A DNA stretch of 64,000 nucleotides from Candidatus Latescibacterota bacterium (lineage in GTDB: Bacteria > JAAXHH01). Both the position numbers and the translations under genes were made by a program. This document shows positions 53,908 to 64,000 of this stretch, one piece after another. Below the pieces are notes generated by a model. It worked only from the letters and a program-made list of their open reading frames with translations. It had not been told where the DNA came from and made no database searches. The DNA lies in contig JAJEEG010000006.1 of the NCBI GenBank assembly GCA_022821085.1, positions 2,253,330 through 2,317,329 on the forward strand, read 5' to 3'. The first letter of the stretch is position 1. Each line of letters starts with the position of its first letter.

Positions 53908-54885
53908 CTAACAGGGTAGATTCTGCTGTAAAGGTAAAGGTCCTTGAACAGGAACTGGCTGTTGTTGCTTGATCCACCACTTTCCTCTATCGCTAGCGAT
54001 GAATTTCAACCCAGGGCCGTGCTCAAATAGTAGAGTCATTAAGTGGTAGGCTGTAAGTACGTGGTTCTGTAGGTTCTGATCATTCTCAAGATTAACTACA
54101 TTTAGACCCAATTCTCTTACTTTATCAGTGCCTATCCTTTGGCCATGGACATGTATCTGTCCGTGACTCTCCGTATCCTCAGCATTAAAATACGCAGCAA
54201 CAGTTTCAACAATTGCCCTTCTTTCAGAATCTTCATCGGCACATACAAGTTTCCTGCTACTCAACCACTTTACGACAAGTTCCTTACTGTATGCCAAGGC
54301 CTTGTCGGCCTCCAACACCAGAGATGGTCCCATATTCTGCAATATGGGCGCCCAGAGATGCGCAAGTTTGATATCGCTCGTTATATCTTCTCTTGCCTTT
54401 TCAAAACCTTCCTGAATTGCCCTTGCTGAATGCATTTGATTACCGATACTAAAGTGCGGATCAATTGGGCCTAGTTGACTCTGTCTGCCTAGTATTAACA
54501 AATCTCCCGCTAAACTGATCATTGCACCGCCCGACATAGCTAAATACGGTACAATCACTTCTAGCTTAGAATACTTGGAATGTAAGTACTCGACTATGCT
54601 TTCAACAGCATTTGGGTCTCCACCAGGCGTATGAAGTATCAAAGTAAGCCCATTGCCCGTTGGTGCTTCATAAAGTGCGTTCATAAATCCATTGATATCT
54701 TCTCGGGTTATTGACACATCTCCAAATGCTTTTTGTAGAAAAGCAGACGCATAAAACATAACAGAAGTATTATTGCGAATTTGGGAGATCGCACCAAGAT
54801 GCTCTTGTAACTTTGTACTAAGCCAATTTGGATCTGACTGGAAATTCCGTTGGAATTCATCCAGCAGGTCACTCCAAGAAGCCAT
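53908..54885 (-). CDS. ClpP-fold serine dehydrogenase-type protease (SDH family)
   Basis: 325 residues, AT-rich. LTLILHTPGGDPNAVESIVEYL and VIVPYLAMSGGAMISLAGDLLILG, with SQLGPIDPHF, match the SDH/ClpP-like serine protease family; the nucleophile is the serine of MSGGAM. No signal peptide is seen. It follows a small protein gene by 19 bases. The AT content suggests transfer. Confidence 0.82.
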   Translation of the reverse strand: MASWSDLLDEFQRNFQSDPNWLSTKLQEHLGAISQIRNNTSVMFYASAFLQKAFGDVSITREDINGFMNALYEAPTGNGLTLILHTPGGDPNAVESIVEYLHSKYSKLEVIVPYLAMSGGAMISLAGDLLILGRQSQLGPIDPHFSIGNQMHSARAIQEGFEKAREDITSDIKLAHLWAPILQNMGPSLVLEADKALAYSKELVVKWLSSRKLVCADEDSERRAIVETVAAYFNAEDTESHGQIHVHGQRIGTDKVRELGLNVVNLENDQNLQNHVLTAYHLMTLLFEHGPGLKFIASDRGKWWIKQQQPVPVQGPLPLQQNLPC

Positions 54886-54904
54886 GCTGACTCCATCTTA
54901 ATAC

Positions 54905-55102
54905 TTATTTAATACGAAACGAGTTTGTCGTGAGGGGGTTTTCTGGACTGGCGGGCAGATTTTGATTGGGCTCTTGATGCTTCTCGGTAGGTAAGTCATA
55001 GAGTTTGCTTACTTCTACATACTGCACATATTGCTTTTTTACTTTTTCCAACGTCTCCAGATAATCTTCGGAAACCGTGCTCTGTTTTTCTATCCCAGCC
55101 AT
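54905..55102 (-). CDS. Small protein upstream of the SDH-type protease
   Basis: 65 residues, MAGIEKQSTVSEDYLETLEK, then VKKQYVQYVEVSKLYDLPTE and a Pro/Asn-rich tail. It has no family I recognise; the first half could be a helix. It precedes the protease by 19 bases, on the same strand and with the same low GC, so it is likely translated with it, perhaps as a partner or adaptor. Confidence 0.6.
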   Translation of the reverse strand: MAGIEKQSTVSEDYLETLEKVKKQYVQYVEVSKLYDLPTEKHQEPNQNLPASPENPLTTNSFRIK

Positions 55103-55493
55103 GACAGTAATCCCTTGTTTACTAAATTACTCGTCCATAACACCACTGGATCGAATCAACTTACGAGTTTGTAGTTTCAAGTTTAGTTTCTCTAAGGTGA
55201 GATTGGCGAAATTCAAGAGTGCGCAAACACAGTTATGTAGGCAATAGCCGGAGAATGTCAATGTAATATCGTAATTTACAACGTTTGGTATTAAATTCAT
55301 CGCGAAAACATCTCGATGTACTGGCCTAACACTAAAGATGCGATGATTTGACGATATTTCACTGATTTACTTGGTATCACATCTCTTCAAGTACAATACA
55401 ACCCAATAAAACATACACCCTTCACCTGTCGCCAATTCCAACTGTATTAATGAGTTAGAGTGCAAAGTGTGCTAGAGGTTCCATCGGATGCTA
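55103..55493. other. AT-rich intergenic region
   Basis: About 390 bases between the SDH pair and the end of gltD, much richer in A and T than the surroundings. No gene, hairpin with T run or repeat is convincing. It is probably part of the transferred segment. Confidence 0.5.
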
Positions 55494-56990
55494 CTACGGC
55501 AGGTCCGTGCTCCCCATGAGGTAGCGGTCCACTTCCCGGGCGGCGCCCCGGCCTTCGTGGATGGCCCAGACCACGAGGCTCTGGCCGCGGCGGGCATCGC
55601 CGGCCGCGAAGACGTTCTCCACGCTCGTGGCGTACTTCCCGTATTCGGCCTGGGCGTTTGACCGGGCGTCTCGTTCCACTTCAAGCTGCTCGATCACCGG
55701 ATCCTCCGGACCGGAGAAGCCCATCGCCAGGAGGACGAGGTCGGCGGGCCACTCCTGCTCCGTGCCCTTCTTGGGGCTGAAGGGCGCTCCGTTGCTGGGG
55801 ACCGACCAGTCGAGGTCGATGGTGCGCAGGGCCTTGACCCGGCCCTGGCCGTCGTCGATGAACTCGACGGTGCTGGTGTCGTAGCGCCGGGGGTCGGCGC
55901 CGAAGAGGGCCTTGCCTTCTTCCTGGCCGTAGTCGAGCTTGTAGACCACGGGCCACTGGGGCCAGGGATTGCTCGGTGCGCGTTCGGGAGGCGGTTTGGG
56001 GATCACGTCGAACTGGTTCATCGTCTTGCAGCCGTGGCGGATAGCCGTACCCACGCAGTCCGTCCCCGTATCGCCGCCGCCCAGTACGATCACGTGCTTG
56101 TCCTTAGCCGAAATGTAATTCCCGTCCTCGTGGCCCGAGTCCAGCAGGCTCTTCGTGTTCGCGTGGAGGAAATCCATGGCGAAATGGACGCCGTCCAGGC
56201 CGCGGCCCGGCGCGTTGCGGACGAAGTCGTTGGGCTTGGTGGCGCCGGTGCAGATCACCACGGCGTCGTTTTCGTTCCGCAGGTCCGCCGCGGGCACGTC
56301 CCTGCCGATCTCGACGCCGGTCACGAACTCGACGCCCTCGGCCGTCATCTGGTCGAGGCGGCGCCGGACGACCTTTTCCTTGTCGAGCTTCATGTTGGGG
56401 ATGCCGTACATGAGCAGTCCGCCGGGCCGGTCGGCCCGTTCGTAGACCGTCACGTGGTGGCCGGCGCGGTTGAGCTGGGCGGCGCAGGCCAGGCCGGCGG
56501 GACCGGATCCGATGACGGCCACCTTCTTGCCGGTCCGCTTCGGCGGCGGCTCGGGCTGGATCCAGCCTTCCTCGAAACCGCGGTCGACGATGGCGCACTC
56601 GATGCTCTTGATAGTAACCGGATCGGCGTTGATGCCCAGGACGCAGGAGCCCTCGCAAGGCGCGGGGCAGACCCGTCCGGTGAACTCGGGGAAATTATTG
56701 GTCTTGTGGAGTTGCTGGAGGGCTTCCTTCCAGTGGTTCCGGTAGACCAGGTCGTTCCAGTCGGGAATGAGGTTGTTCAGGGGGCAGCCCGACGCACCGG
56801 GACCCTTGCCCATCGGAACCCCGGTGTGGCAGAAGGGGATGCCGCAGTCCATGCAGCGGGCGCCCTGCTCCTGAAGCGAATCTTCCGCCATGGGCAGGAC
56901 GAACTCTTCCCAGTCGCCGACGCGTTCGAGGGGGTCACGATAACCTGCCGTTCCCCGCTCGTACTCCATGAAGCCGGTTGTTTTACCCAT
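55494..56990 (-). CDS. gltD: Glutamate synthase small subunit
   Basis: 498-residue FAD/NAD(P)H oxidoreductase subunit of glutamate synthase, passing electrons to GltB. The N-terminal [4Fe-4S] cysteines are in [32 protein letters not shown] and [16 protein letters not shown] motif [19 protein letters not shown] and NAD(P)H motif [18 protein letters not shown] follow. It lies 43 bases downstream of gltB in the same operon. Confidence 0.96.
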   Translation of the reverse strand: MGKTTGFMEYERGTAGYRDPLERVGDWEEFVLPMAEDSLQEQGARCMDCGIPFCHTGVPMGKGPGASGCPLNNLIPDWNDLVYRNHWKEALQQLHKTNNFPEFTGRVCPAPCEGSCVLGINADPVTIKSIECAIVDRGFEEGWIQPEPPPKRTGKKVAVIGSGPAGLACAAQLNRAGHHVTVYERADRPGGLLMYGIPNMKLDKEKVVRRRLDQMTAEGVEFVTGVEIGRDVPAADLRNENDAVVICTGATKPNDFVRNAPGRGLDGVHFAMDFLHANTKSLLDSGHEDGNYISAKDKHVIVLGGGDTGTDCVGTAIRHGCKTMNQFDVIPKPPPERAPSNPWPQWPVVYKLDYGQEEGKALFGADPRRYDTSTVEFIDDGQGRVKALRTIDLDWSVPSNGAPFSPKKGTEQEWPADLVLLAMGFSGPEDPVIEQLEVERDARSNAQAEYGKYATSVENVFAAGDARRGQSLVVWAIHEGRGAAREVDRYLMGSTDLP

Positions 56991-57033
56991 AAATCCGTTA
57001 ATCCGTCCAGATCCCGGTCGCGACGTCCGCGCG

Positions 57034-60000
57034 CTATCCCTTGCCGCCGTTCACGCCCACGGGGACCACTTCGGGCACCGTCTCGGCGGGATGTCCGTTG
57101 GTCTCGGCCTCCTGCGCCGCCCGTTCCGCCATTTCCTTGAGCGCGCGGCGGTAGTCCACGGGCATGACCTTGACGAAGGCGTCCCTGAGTTCGGGCCACC
57201 GGACCAGCACGTCCTCGCCGCGGTCGCTGCCGGTATACCGCACGTGGGCTTCGATCAGCCGCCGCACCTCGGCGACGTCCTCTTCCTCGATCAGCGGTTC
57301 CAGGTCCACCATCTCCTGGTTGCACAGCGCGGGGAAGACGCCCTTTTCATCGAGGACGTAGGCCACGCCACCGCTCATGCCCGCGGCGAAGTTGCGGCCC
57401 ACCGGACCGATGACGACCACGCGGCCGCCGGTCATGTACTCGCAGCCGTGGTCGCCGACGCCTTCGATCACGGTCTCGGCGCCGCTGTTCCGCACGGCGA
57501 ACCGTTCCCCGGCCCGGCCGCGGAAGTAGGCCTGCCCTCCGGTGGCGCCGTAGAGGGCCACGTTGCCGATGATCACGTTCTCGGTGGGCTCAAAGCTTGC
57601 GTTCTCGGGCGGGAAAACGGCCATGATGCCGCCGGAGAGTCCCTTGCCCGTATAGTCGTTGGATTCGCCTTCCAGGAGGAAGGTGATGCCCGGTGCCAGG
57701 AAGGCGCCGAAACTCTGTCCGGCCGACCCATGCAGCCTGGCCCGGATCGTGTTTTCCGGAAGGCCTTCCTCGCCGTGCCTCCGCGACACCTCCGCGCTGA
57801 GCATGGCGCCGGCCGTCCGGTCGATGTTGTGGATCGCGTGCCGAAGCACGACCGGCTGGCGGTCCTCCAGGGCCTCTGTAGATAATTCGATGAGCCGCTG
57901 GTCGAGCTTCTTCTCCAGGCCGTGGTCCTGGCTCTGGCAGCAGTAGCGGGCGACACGGTCGGGCGCTTCGACGGGCGCGAGCATCCGGGTGAAGTCCAGG
58001 CCCTTCGCCTTCCAGTGGTCGACGGCCTTGCGCGTGTCGAGGCAGTCGGTACGGCCCACCATCTCGTTCACCGTCCGGAAGCCCAGCCGGGCCATCTGCT
58101 CGCGCATCTGCTCGGCGATGAACATCATGAAGTTGATGACGTGTTCGGGCTTGCCCGTGAAGCGCTTGCGGAGCTCCTCGTCCTGCGTGGCCACGCCCAC
58201 GGAGCAGGTGTTCAGGTGGCACTTGCGGAGCATGATGCAGCCGCTCACCACCAGGGCGGCCGTGGCGAAGCCGAACTCCTCGGCGCCCAGCATGCAGGCG
58301 ATGACCACGTCGCGGCCCGTCTTGAGCTGGCCGTCGGTCTGCACCACGATGCGGCCCCGAAGGTCGTTCTGGACCAGCACCTGCTGGGTCTCGGCGACGC
58401 CCAGTTCCCAGGGCACGCCCGCGTGCTTCATGGACGATTCCGGCGAAGCGCCGGTACCGCCGTCGTACCCGCTGATGAGGACCACGTCGGCCTTGCCCTT
58501 GGACACGCCGGCCGCCACGGTGCCCACGCCGACTTCGGCCACCAGCTTGACGTGGATGCGGGCCCGGTCGTTGGCGCTCTTCAGATCGTGAATCAGCTGC
58601 GCCAGGTCCTCGATGGAATAGATGTCGTGGTGGGGCGGCGGCGAGATGAGACCCACGCCGGGGGTCGACTTGCGCACGCGCGCGATCTCTTCGAAGACCT
58701 TGTGGCCCGGCAGCTGACCGCCTTCCCCGGGCTTCGCGCCCTGGGCCATCTTGATCTGCAGGTCCGTGGCGTTCACCAGGTAGTTGCTCGTCACCCCGAA
58801 CCGGCCCGAGGCCACCTGCTTGATGGCGCTGTTCCGCCAGTCGCCGTTCTCGTCCGGGTAGTAGCGGTCCGGGTCCTCGCCCCCCTCGCCCGAATTGCTC
58901 CGGCCGCCGATGCGGTTCATGGCGATGGCCAGCGTCTCGTGGGCCTCCTTGCTGATGGAGCCGTAGGACATGGCGCCTGTGGAGAAGCGCTTGACGATCT
59001 CCGAGGCCGGCTCCACCTCCTCGATGGGCACCGGAGGCTGCACCTGCCTGTAGTCGAACAGGCCGCGCAGTGTGCCCAGAAGGCGCGTCTGATCGTCGAT
59101 CTGGTCCGTGTACTGGCGGAAGAGTTCATAATCGCCGGTGCGCGTCGACGACTGCAGGAGCGCGATGGTCTGGGGGTTGAAGAGGTGGTGCTCGCCGTCG
59201 CTCCGCCACTGGTAGTAGCCCCCAACGTCCAGCGTATGGCCGTTCGCCACGGGACGATCGGGATAGCCGTGGTGGTGGTGCTGGCGGTACTCCGCCTCAA
59301 TCTCGGGCAGCCCGATACCCTCGATGCGGGACGCGGTCCACGTGAAGTACTTGTCGATGACCGACTGCTTCAGGCCGATGGCCTCGAAGATCTGCGCACC
59401 GTGATAGGACTTGATGGTGGAGATGCCCATCTTGGACATGGTCTTCAGGACGCCCTTGCACAGGGCATTGATCAGGTTCTCCCGCGCCTTGTCCGCACCG
59501 GCCGAGCCCGCCGGGCTGACCGCGCCGGCCGGGCCGACCGGGCTGACCAGGCTGGCCGGAGGTTCGATCAGGCCGTCGATGCTCATCCATTCGACCGTTT
59601 CGAGGGTCAGGTAGGGATTGATGGCGTTGGCCCCGTACCCAATGAGCAGGCAGAAGTGCATGACCTCCCGCGGCTCGCCCGATTCCACGACGATGGCCGC
59701 GCTGGTCCGCAGCCCTTCCCGTATGAGATAATGATGCACGGCGGCGGTGGCGATCAGGCTCGGGATCTGGACCCATTCCGGTCCGACTTTCCGGTCCGAC
59801 AGGATGAGCAGCGTCGCGCCCCGTTCCCGGATGGCCCTACCCGCTTCGCGACAGAGCGCGTCCACGGCTTCCTCGAGGGTTCCGGTCGACCGCCGGAACA
59901 CGGCCGGAAGCGTCTCCGATTTCAGTCCGGGAAGGTCGAGCTCCCGGATGCGGGCGAGTTCCCCGTTGGACAACACGGGGCGGGGGATCCGGAGTTGCCG

Positions 60001-61692
60001 GCAGTGATCGGGCGTTTCGGCAAAGAGGTCCTGCTCGGACCCGATCGACGTATCCACGGACGTGACCAGTTCTTCGCGGATGGCGTCCAGTGGGGGATTG
60101 GTGACCTGGGCGAACAGCTGCTTGAAGTAGTGGAACAGCAGTTGCGGCTTGTTGGACAGGACGGCGATCGGCGCGTCGTTGCCCATGGAACCCACGGGTT
60201 CGTACCCCGTCGCCGCCATGGGGCCGATGAGGATCTTGAGCTCCTCGCTGGTGTATCCGAAGGCCCGCTGCCGTTCTTCCAGCGTCGCCAGGTCGAGCGC
60301 GGGCACGTCGTCCGGCTCCGGCAGGTCGTCCAGGTTCGCCATGTGCTCGTCCAGCCAGGCGCGATAGGGCTTGCGCGAACTGATCTCGTGCTTGATCTCG
60401 TCGTCGGTGACGATGCGGCCGCGGATCGTGTCGATCAGGAACAGGCGTCCGGGCTGCAGCCGGCCCCGCGTGAGGATCCGTTCGGGCGGGATATCCAGCA
60501 CGCCGGCTTCCGACGCACCGACGACGAAATCATCCTTCGTCACCACGTACCGGAAGGGCCGCAGTCCGTTGCGGTCCAGGGTCGTGCAGATGCGGTCCCC
60601 GTCGCACGCCGCGATGAGGGCGGGACCGTCCCACGGTTCCATGAGGCAGGCGTGGTATTCGTAGAAGGCCTTCTTCTCGTCCGTCATGGACTCGTGGTTT
60701 TCCCAGGCTTCCGGGATCATCATCATGAGGGCGTGGGGCAGCGACCGTCCCGTGGAGACCAGCAGTTCCAACGCGTTGTCGAACCCCGCCGTGTCGCTCG
60801 CGCCCTCGCGAATGATCGGACTCAACTTGGCCATGTCGTCGCCGAACAGCGGTGACGCGAAGAGCGCCTCCCGGGCGCGCATCCAGTTCTGGTTCCCCCG
60901 GATCGTATTGATTTCGCCGTTGTGGCAGAGCAGCCGGTAGGGATGGGCCAGGCGCCACGACCCCAGCGTGTTCGTGCTGTACCTGGAATGCACCAGGGCC
61001 AGGGACGTGACAATGGACTCGTCGGACAGGTCGCGGTAGAAGGAGTCCAGCTGATCCGCCCGAAGCAGGCCCTTGTAGACGATGGTCTTGCTTGAAAGGC
61101 TGGCGATGTAGAAGTCGTCGCGGTTGTCCTCGGGAAGCTTCGCGTCGACCGCGTTTTCAATGACCTTGCGGATGACGTACAGCTTGCGCTCGAAACGGTC
61201 CTGATCGGACACCTGTTCGCCGCTTCCGATGAAGAACTGCCGGATCAGCGGGGACACCTGGGTCGCCAGTTCCCCGGCCTGTGAGAAATCCACCGGCACG
61301 TCGCGCCACCCCAGGAACACCTGGTCTTCCTCCCAGACGGTCTTCTCGATCGCCCGTTCGCACCAGCGGCGGTGTTCGGCGCCCCTGGGCAGGAACACCA
61401 TGCCCACGGCGTACTGGCCCGCTTCCGGCAGCGAAATGCCGGAAAGCCCGCACTGCCGCTTGAAGAAGTCATGGGGAAGCTGGAACAGCAGGCCCGCGCC
61501 GTCACCCGTGTGGGGATCGCATCCGCACGCGCCGCGATGCTCCAGGTTGACCAGCACCCGGATGGCGTTGCGAATGATGGCGTACGATTTCTCGCCGCTC
61601 AGATTCGCCACGACACCCACGCCGCACGCGTCGTGCTCATAGGCCGGATCGTAGAGACCCCGGGGTTTTTTCATATAAGGATCGCCCCTCAT
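57034..61692 (-). CDS. gltB: Glutamate synthase large subunit
   Basis: About 1552 residues. The glutaminase part starts at the nucleophile cysteine in [16 protein letters not shown] (about residue 24), followed by the ammonia channel and FMN barrel ([42 protein letters not shown]) and the 3Fe-4S cysteines in [15 protein letters not shown]. It converts glutamine and 2-oxoglutarate to two glutamates. A roughly 20-residue Gly/Pro/Ala-rich insertion ([20 protein letters not shown]) stands before the [13 protein letters not shown] segment. The third codon ATG 61692 is chosen for its AAAGG ribosome site; 61698 and 61674 are alternatives. Confidence 0.95.
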   Translation of the reverse strand: MRGDPYMKKPRGLYDPAYEHDACGVGVVANLSGEKSYAIIRNAIRVLVNLEHRGACGCDPHTGDGAGLLFQLPHDFFKRQCGLSGISLPEAGQYAVGMVFLPRGAEHRRWCERAIEKTVWEEDQVFLGWRDVPVDFSQAGELATQVSPLIRQFFIGSGEQVSDQDRFERKLYVIRKVIENAVDAKLPEDNRDDFYIASLSSKTIVYKGLLRADQLDSFYRDLSDESIVTSLALVHSRYSTNTLGSWRLAHPYRLLCHNGEINTIRGNQNWMRAREALFASPLFGDDMAKLSPIIREGASDTAGFDNALELLVSTGRSLPHALMMMIPEAWENHESMTDEKKAFYEYHACLMEPWDGPALIAACDGDRICTTLDRNGLRPFRYVVTKDDFVVGASEAGVLDIPPERILTRGRLQPGRLFLIDTIRGRIVTDDEIKHEISSRKPYRAWLDEHMANLDDLPEPDDVPALDLATLEERQRAFGYTSEELKILIGPMAATGYEPVGSMGNDAPIAVLSNKPQLLFHYFKQLFAQVTNPPLDAIREELVTSVDTSIGSEQDLFAETPDHCRQLRIPRPVLSNGELARIRELDLPGLKSETLPAVFRRSTGTLEEAVDALCREAGRAIRERGATLLILSDRKVGPEWVQIPSLIATAAVHHYLIREGLRTSAAIVVESGEPREVMHFCLLIGYGANAINPYLTLETVEWMSIDGLIEPPASLVSPVGPAGAVSPAGSAGADKARENLINALCKGVLKTMSKMGISTIKSYHGAQIFEAIGLKQSVIDKYFTWTASRIEGIGLPEIEAEYRQHHHHGYPDRPVANGHTLDVGGYYQWRSDGEHHLFNPQTIALLQSSTRTGDYELFRQYTDQIDDQTRLLGTLRGLFDYRQVQPPVPIEEVEPASEIVKRFSTGAMSYGSISKEAHETLAIAMNRIGGRSNSGEGGEDPDRYYPDENGDWRNSAIKQVASGRFGVTSNYLVNATDLQIKMAQGAKPGEGGQLPGHKVFEEIARVRKSTPGVGLISPPPHHDIYSIEDLAQLIHDLKSANDRARIHVKLVAEVGVGTVAAGVSKGKADVVLISGYDGGTGASPESSMKHAGVPWELGVAETQQVLVQNDLRGRIVVQTDGQLKTGRDVVIACMLGAEEFGFATAALVVSGCIMLRKCHLNTCSVGVATQDEELRKRFTGKPEHVINFMMFIAEQMREQMARLGFRTVNEMVGRTDCLDTRKAVDHWKAKGLDFTRMLAPVEAPDRVARYCCQSQDHGLEKKLDQRLIELSTEALEDRQPVVLRHAIHNIDRTAGAMLSAEVSRRHGEEGLPENTIRARLHGSAGQSFGAFLAPGITFLLEGESNDYTGKGLSGGIMAVFPPENASFEPTENVIIGNVALYGATGGQAYFRGRAGERFAVRNSGAETVIEGVGDHGCEYMTGGRVVVIGPVGRNFAAGMSGGVAYVLDEKGVFPALCNQEMVDLEPLIEEEDVAEVRRLIEAHVRYTGSDRGEDVLVRWPELRDAFVKVMPVDYRRALKEMAERAAQEAETNGHPAETVPEVVPVGVNGGKG

Positions 61693-61944
61693 TCGCATCC
61701 TTTCGGTTGCGAAAATCGAATACGGGAACGCGATTTCCAGTTTCTCAATTCAAACCGGAGTACTGGAATACCGTTGATTCGCAATAACAGACACGGTTTC
61801 TTGAAGGAGGAAAAAGAGAGGATAGTCCGTTATTCGCACTTGTACCAAATTCCGGTTGAAACCCTGTATATAACCCGCGCGATCAACAAAGTAAAGTAGA
61901 AAATGCAACGCCGCATCGATAAATCCAAATGACAAGATTTGTAC

Positions 61945-61973
61945 TTGACAGGTGGGCCGGTATCATGTATATT
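61945..61973 (+). promoter_or_regulatory. Sigma-70-type promoter of the transposase
   Basis: TTGACA (61945-61950), 17 bases, TATATT (61968-61973): near-perfect, 49 bases upstream of the transposase start. Confidence 0.7.
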
Positions 61974-62007
61974 GTGAGTAGTTAAGGATGATAAACGCAC
62001 TACTTAC
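61974..62007 (+). promoter_or_regulatory. Inverted repeat in the transposase leader
   Basis: GTGAGTAGT (61974-61982) and ACTACTTAC (61999-62007) pair with one mismatch. It begins right after the -10 box and ends at the AAGGAG ribosome site, so it may limit transposase translation or bind a regulator. Confidence 0.45.
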
Positions 62008-62021
62008 AAGGAGATACCGCC

Positions 62022-62903
62022 ATGAACTTGCACGAAGTGTTTACCCGCTTCCCAGACCAACAATCCTGCATCGACCACCTTGAAGCGATCCGGTTCAAGA
62101 ATGGCCCTTACTGCCCGCAATGCGGTTGCGCCGATCCCGACAAGGTACGCCGTTCAAACCTGAAAAGCCGTGTCGGTCGGTGGAACTGCCACGACTGTAA
62201 ATCCTCGTTTAACGTCCTGTCGAAAACGCCGCTCTCCGGAACACACATTCCCCTGCCCCGATGGTTCGCGGTGCTGGCCCTCATGGTCAATGCCAAGAAG
62301 TCGTTATCGTCCCACCAGATCGCCCGGGACCTGGGATTGACGCAACCGACCGCCCTTTTCATGCAGGAACGCCTGCGGGCGGTCATGGCGTCGGATCAGG
62401 CCGGTCTGCTGGGCGGCATCGTGGAAGCGGACGAAACCTACGTGGGAGCCAAGCGCCGTAAGAAGAACAAGCGGGACGACTTCCCGCACGGCGGACAAGG
62501 CAAGTCGGACAAAACGCCCGTAGTCGGTGCGGTATCACGAGGCGGCAAGGTCGTTGCGAAAGTCGCGAACGACACGAAAGCCAAGACCATCCTGAACTTC
62601 ATCCGGTCGAACGTAAGCCCCGCCGCCCGGTTCGTCGTTACCGACGAGAGCTCCGCGTATCATGGCGTGCGCGGTCTGTGGCCGCATTCGGTCATCAACC
62701 ACAGTCGCCAGTACGTCAACGGCCCGGTCCATACCAACACGATCGAGGGCTTTTGGTCGCTCTTGAAGCGGGCGTGGTACGGCAGCCATCACAAATACAC
62801 GGTGGGGCGTATGCCTTTGTTTGTTGCGGAAGCCGCGTGGAAGTACAACCACCGCGAAGACGCTTGCCCGTGGGATTCGTTCCTCAACGGCTTATTCGCG
62901 TAG
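62022..62903 (+). mobile_element. IS1595-family transposase (ISXO2-like)
   Basis: 293 residues. The N-terminus has a zinc ribbon (YCPQCGCADP and WNCHDCKSSFNV), then the helix-turn-helix-like SSHQIARDLGLTQPTALFMQERL. The DDE-type catalytic part has IVEADETYVGAKRR, FVVTDESSAYHGV and HTNTIEGFWSLLKR, typical of IS1595. AAGGAG precedes ATG. Its end overlaps the end of the convergent DNA methyltransferase by 12 bases. No terminal inverted repeat could be placed with confidence. Confidence 0.9.
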
Positions 62904-64000
62904 TCGGGCGATCAGGTACTCCATGCCCCGGTCCCCTTTGACCGCGTTGCAAGCGCCGCACAACAATTGCAGGTTGTCGATGTGATCAGTCCCGCCCTGC
63001 TTGCGGCCGATGATATGGTCAATCGTCATGTTGCGGATCGGGAACAGCACGTCGCACCCGGCGCACTCGCCGCCTTGCTCGCCGTACAGTCGGGTTTTGT
63101 TCTCCGGCGCGTTGTACGGCGGCACTTTCCCCAGATCCTCGCGCTTCGGCACGTCCTTCCTGTTTACGATGTCGTAGAAAAGACCGCCTACCGCTTCGAT
63201 ACGCCGCCGTACAAGGTCGAACGCCACCGGAGACACGTCAATGCCAGCCCATTGCCTGTTAAGGTCGTTAGCGGCCACGCACGCGGTCGCACAACCCGCA
63301 AACGGATCAAGCACCATATCGCCCTCGTTACTGGATGCTTTGATAATGCGTTGTAGCAGGGACAAGGGTTTTTGGGTCGGGTAGCCGGTTTCCTCTCTTT
63401 CCGTAGTCGGAAACCAACCCCGGCGACTGGACAATTGCATGATGTCTGACCATACGGTTGAAAGCGGCATTCCCGGGCTTTCATCCAAGTACTGCCTGAT
63501 GATAACCCCCCCCCGACTACGTGTCTGGTATGCCCTTCCCTGTTCATCCTCATGCCGGAACCATTTTTTGACATACTCCGTGCTGTATGGCGTGTATTGC
63601 CGGACGTACAAATGCTTGCCGTAATCGACCGCGTAAACCAGTAACACATCGTGGACCTTGACAGGTTTCTGGCCGCCAGTTCGCCCGCCCGATGGCGTAC
63701 CGTAATTCCATACGATTTCGTTGAGGAAGTTACCCCTTCCGAATACGGCATCCATGAGCAGTTTCAGGTAGTGGCTTGCATGCTGGTTGCAATGCAGGTA
63801 GATGCTTCCCGTAGGCTTCAACAGTCTGTGCATCTCCAACAGGCGCGGCGCCATGTAGATCAGGTAGGACTTATCCGAATCCGTCATGGCCGCGTCAATA
63901 ACCCGGTTCAACTTCGGGTGTTTCAACTGGATCAGGTCGAGCCATGCAATATCCACGTCCTGCAACGTCCACGTGTCCTTAAACTCGGCCCCGGCCGCCA
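62892..64000 (-). CDS. DNA methyltransferase fused to HNH endonuclease domain (5' end outside window)
   Basis: At least 369 residues; the frame runs off the right edge (AAGAEFKDTWTLQDVDIAWL). The methyltransferase part has LLKPTGSIYLHCNQHASHYLK, GYPTQKPLSLLQRIIKASSNEGDMVLDPFAGCATA (SAM-binding FxG) and is of the beta/D21-like class, with its DPPY motif expected outside the window. The last 60 residues carry an HNH domain: CAGCDVLFPIRNMTIDHI, then GRKQGGTDHIDNLQLLCGACN. Both domains in one protein suggest a modification plus cleavage enzyme. It converges on the transposase. Confidence 0.85.
   Translation of the reverse strand, partial: AAGAEFKDTWTLQDVDIAWLDLIQLKHPKLNRVIDAAMTDSDKSYLIYMAPRLLEMHRLLKPTGSIYLHCNQHASHYLKLLMDAVFGRGNFLNEIVWNYGTPSGGRTGGQKPVKVHDVLLVYAVDYGKHLYVRQYTPYSTEYVKKWFRHEDEQGRAYQTRSRGGVIIRQYLDESPGMPLSTVWSDIMQLSSRRGWFPTTEREETGYPTQKPLSLLQRIIKASSNEGDMVLDPFAGCATACVAANDLNRQWAGIDVSPVAFDLVRRRIEAVGGLFYDIVNRKDVPKREDLGKVPPYNAPENKTRLYGEQGGECAGCDVLFPIRNMTIDHIIGRKQGGTDHIDNLQLLCGACNAVKGDRGMEYLIARLRE

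Noticed and set aside
57922-60855. 977-codon plus-strand open frame across gltB
   Set aside because: Antisense of gltB, with composition that does not look like a protein; no domain.
61699-61935. Short minus-strand frame before gltB (61750-61935)
   Set aside because: No ribosome site or family; the 320-base gap otherwise holds only the transposase promoter and hairpin.

Overview
The window is about 64 kb of GC-rich (roughly 60% by eye), densely coded bacterial chromosome. The mix of genes points to an uncultured or environmental Gram-negative-type bacterium: lipoprotein and Tat signals, two predicted outer-membrane beta-barrels, three phytanoyl-CoA-dioxygenase-like enzymes, two complete ABC importers, a MORN-repeat protein, a bacterial Ig/leucine-rich-repeat lipoprotein and a short RpoD-like sigma factor. 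Latescibacterota/Poribacteria-like lineages share this style, but no 16S gene is present, so the assignment is a guess.

Layout. 1-10.8 kb: the 3' end of gltX, an SRPBCC protein, a coiled-coil DUF1640-like protein, then a minus-strand block with an MFS transporter, an iron(III)-type ABC importer (binding lipoprotein, ATPase, fused permease), a YqeC-like protein, a rhomboid protease and uvrB. 10.9-17.7 kb: an SDR oxidoreductase, a DUF4268 protein and a sugar-type ABC importer operon (MORN protein, binding protein, two permeases, ATPase). 17.9-25.1 kb: two PhyH dioxygenases, amtB-glnK, a methyltransferase, an MBL-fold hydrolase, thiol peroxidase and a PLP aminotransferase. 25.4-31.3 kb: a thioredoxin, a PD-(D/E)XK-like protein, a sigma factor with a structured 3' region, and an hsp20-dnaK stress locus with a sigma-54-like promoter. 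31.4-39.1 kb: accessory material with two beta-barrels, a nucleotidyltransferase pair, a RelE-type toxin-antitoxin pair, a YbdK ligase, tRNA-Asn and an AT-rich HelD-like helicase containing a nuclease-like insertion and topoisomerase zinc fingers. 39.2-51.4 kb: a dehydrogenase, the Ig/LRR/propeller lipoprotein, HigBA, a CPA2 antiporter, a DUF1801 gene with an in-frame amber codon, two decayed antitoxin genes facing each other, a TPR protein and a PhnD-like protein. 51.5-55.1 kb: a flavin amine oxidase, a third PhyH enzyme and an AT-rich small-protein/SDH-type protease pair. 55.5-61.7 kb: gltD and gltB (glutamate synthase). 61.9-64 kb: an IS1595-family transposase convergent with a DNA methyltransferase fused to an HNH domain, cut by the window edge.

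How the genes fit together. amtB-glnK and gltBD form an ammonium uptake and assimilation set. The two ABC operons supply iron and carbohydrate. Sigma factor, hsp20, dnaK, thiol peroxidase and thioredoxin form a stress and redox set. The accessory stretches (32-33, 36-39, 43.7-44.4, 48.5-48.9, 54-55, 62-64 kb) hold toxin-antitoxin and DNA-processing genes with lower GC or signs of decay. The best leads for something unusual are the helicase-nuclease-zinc-finger protein beside the tRNA, the sigma/hsp20 control region, the tail-to-tail truncated antitoxins and the transposase/methyltransferase-HNH pair.
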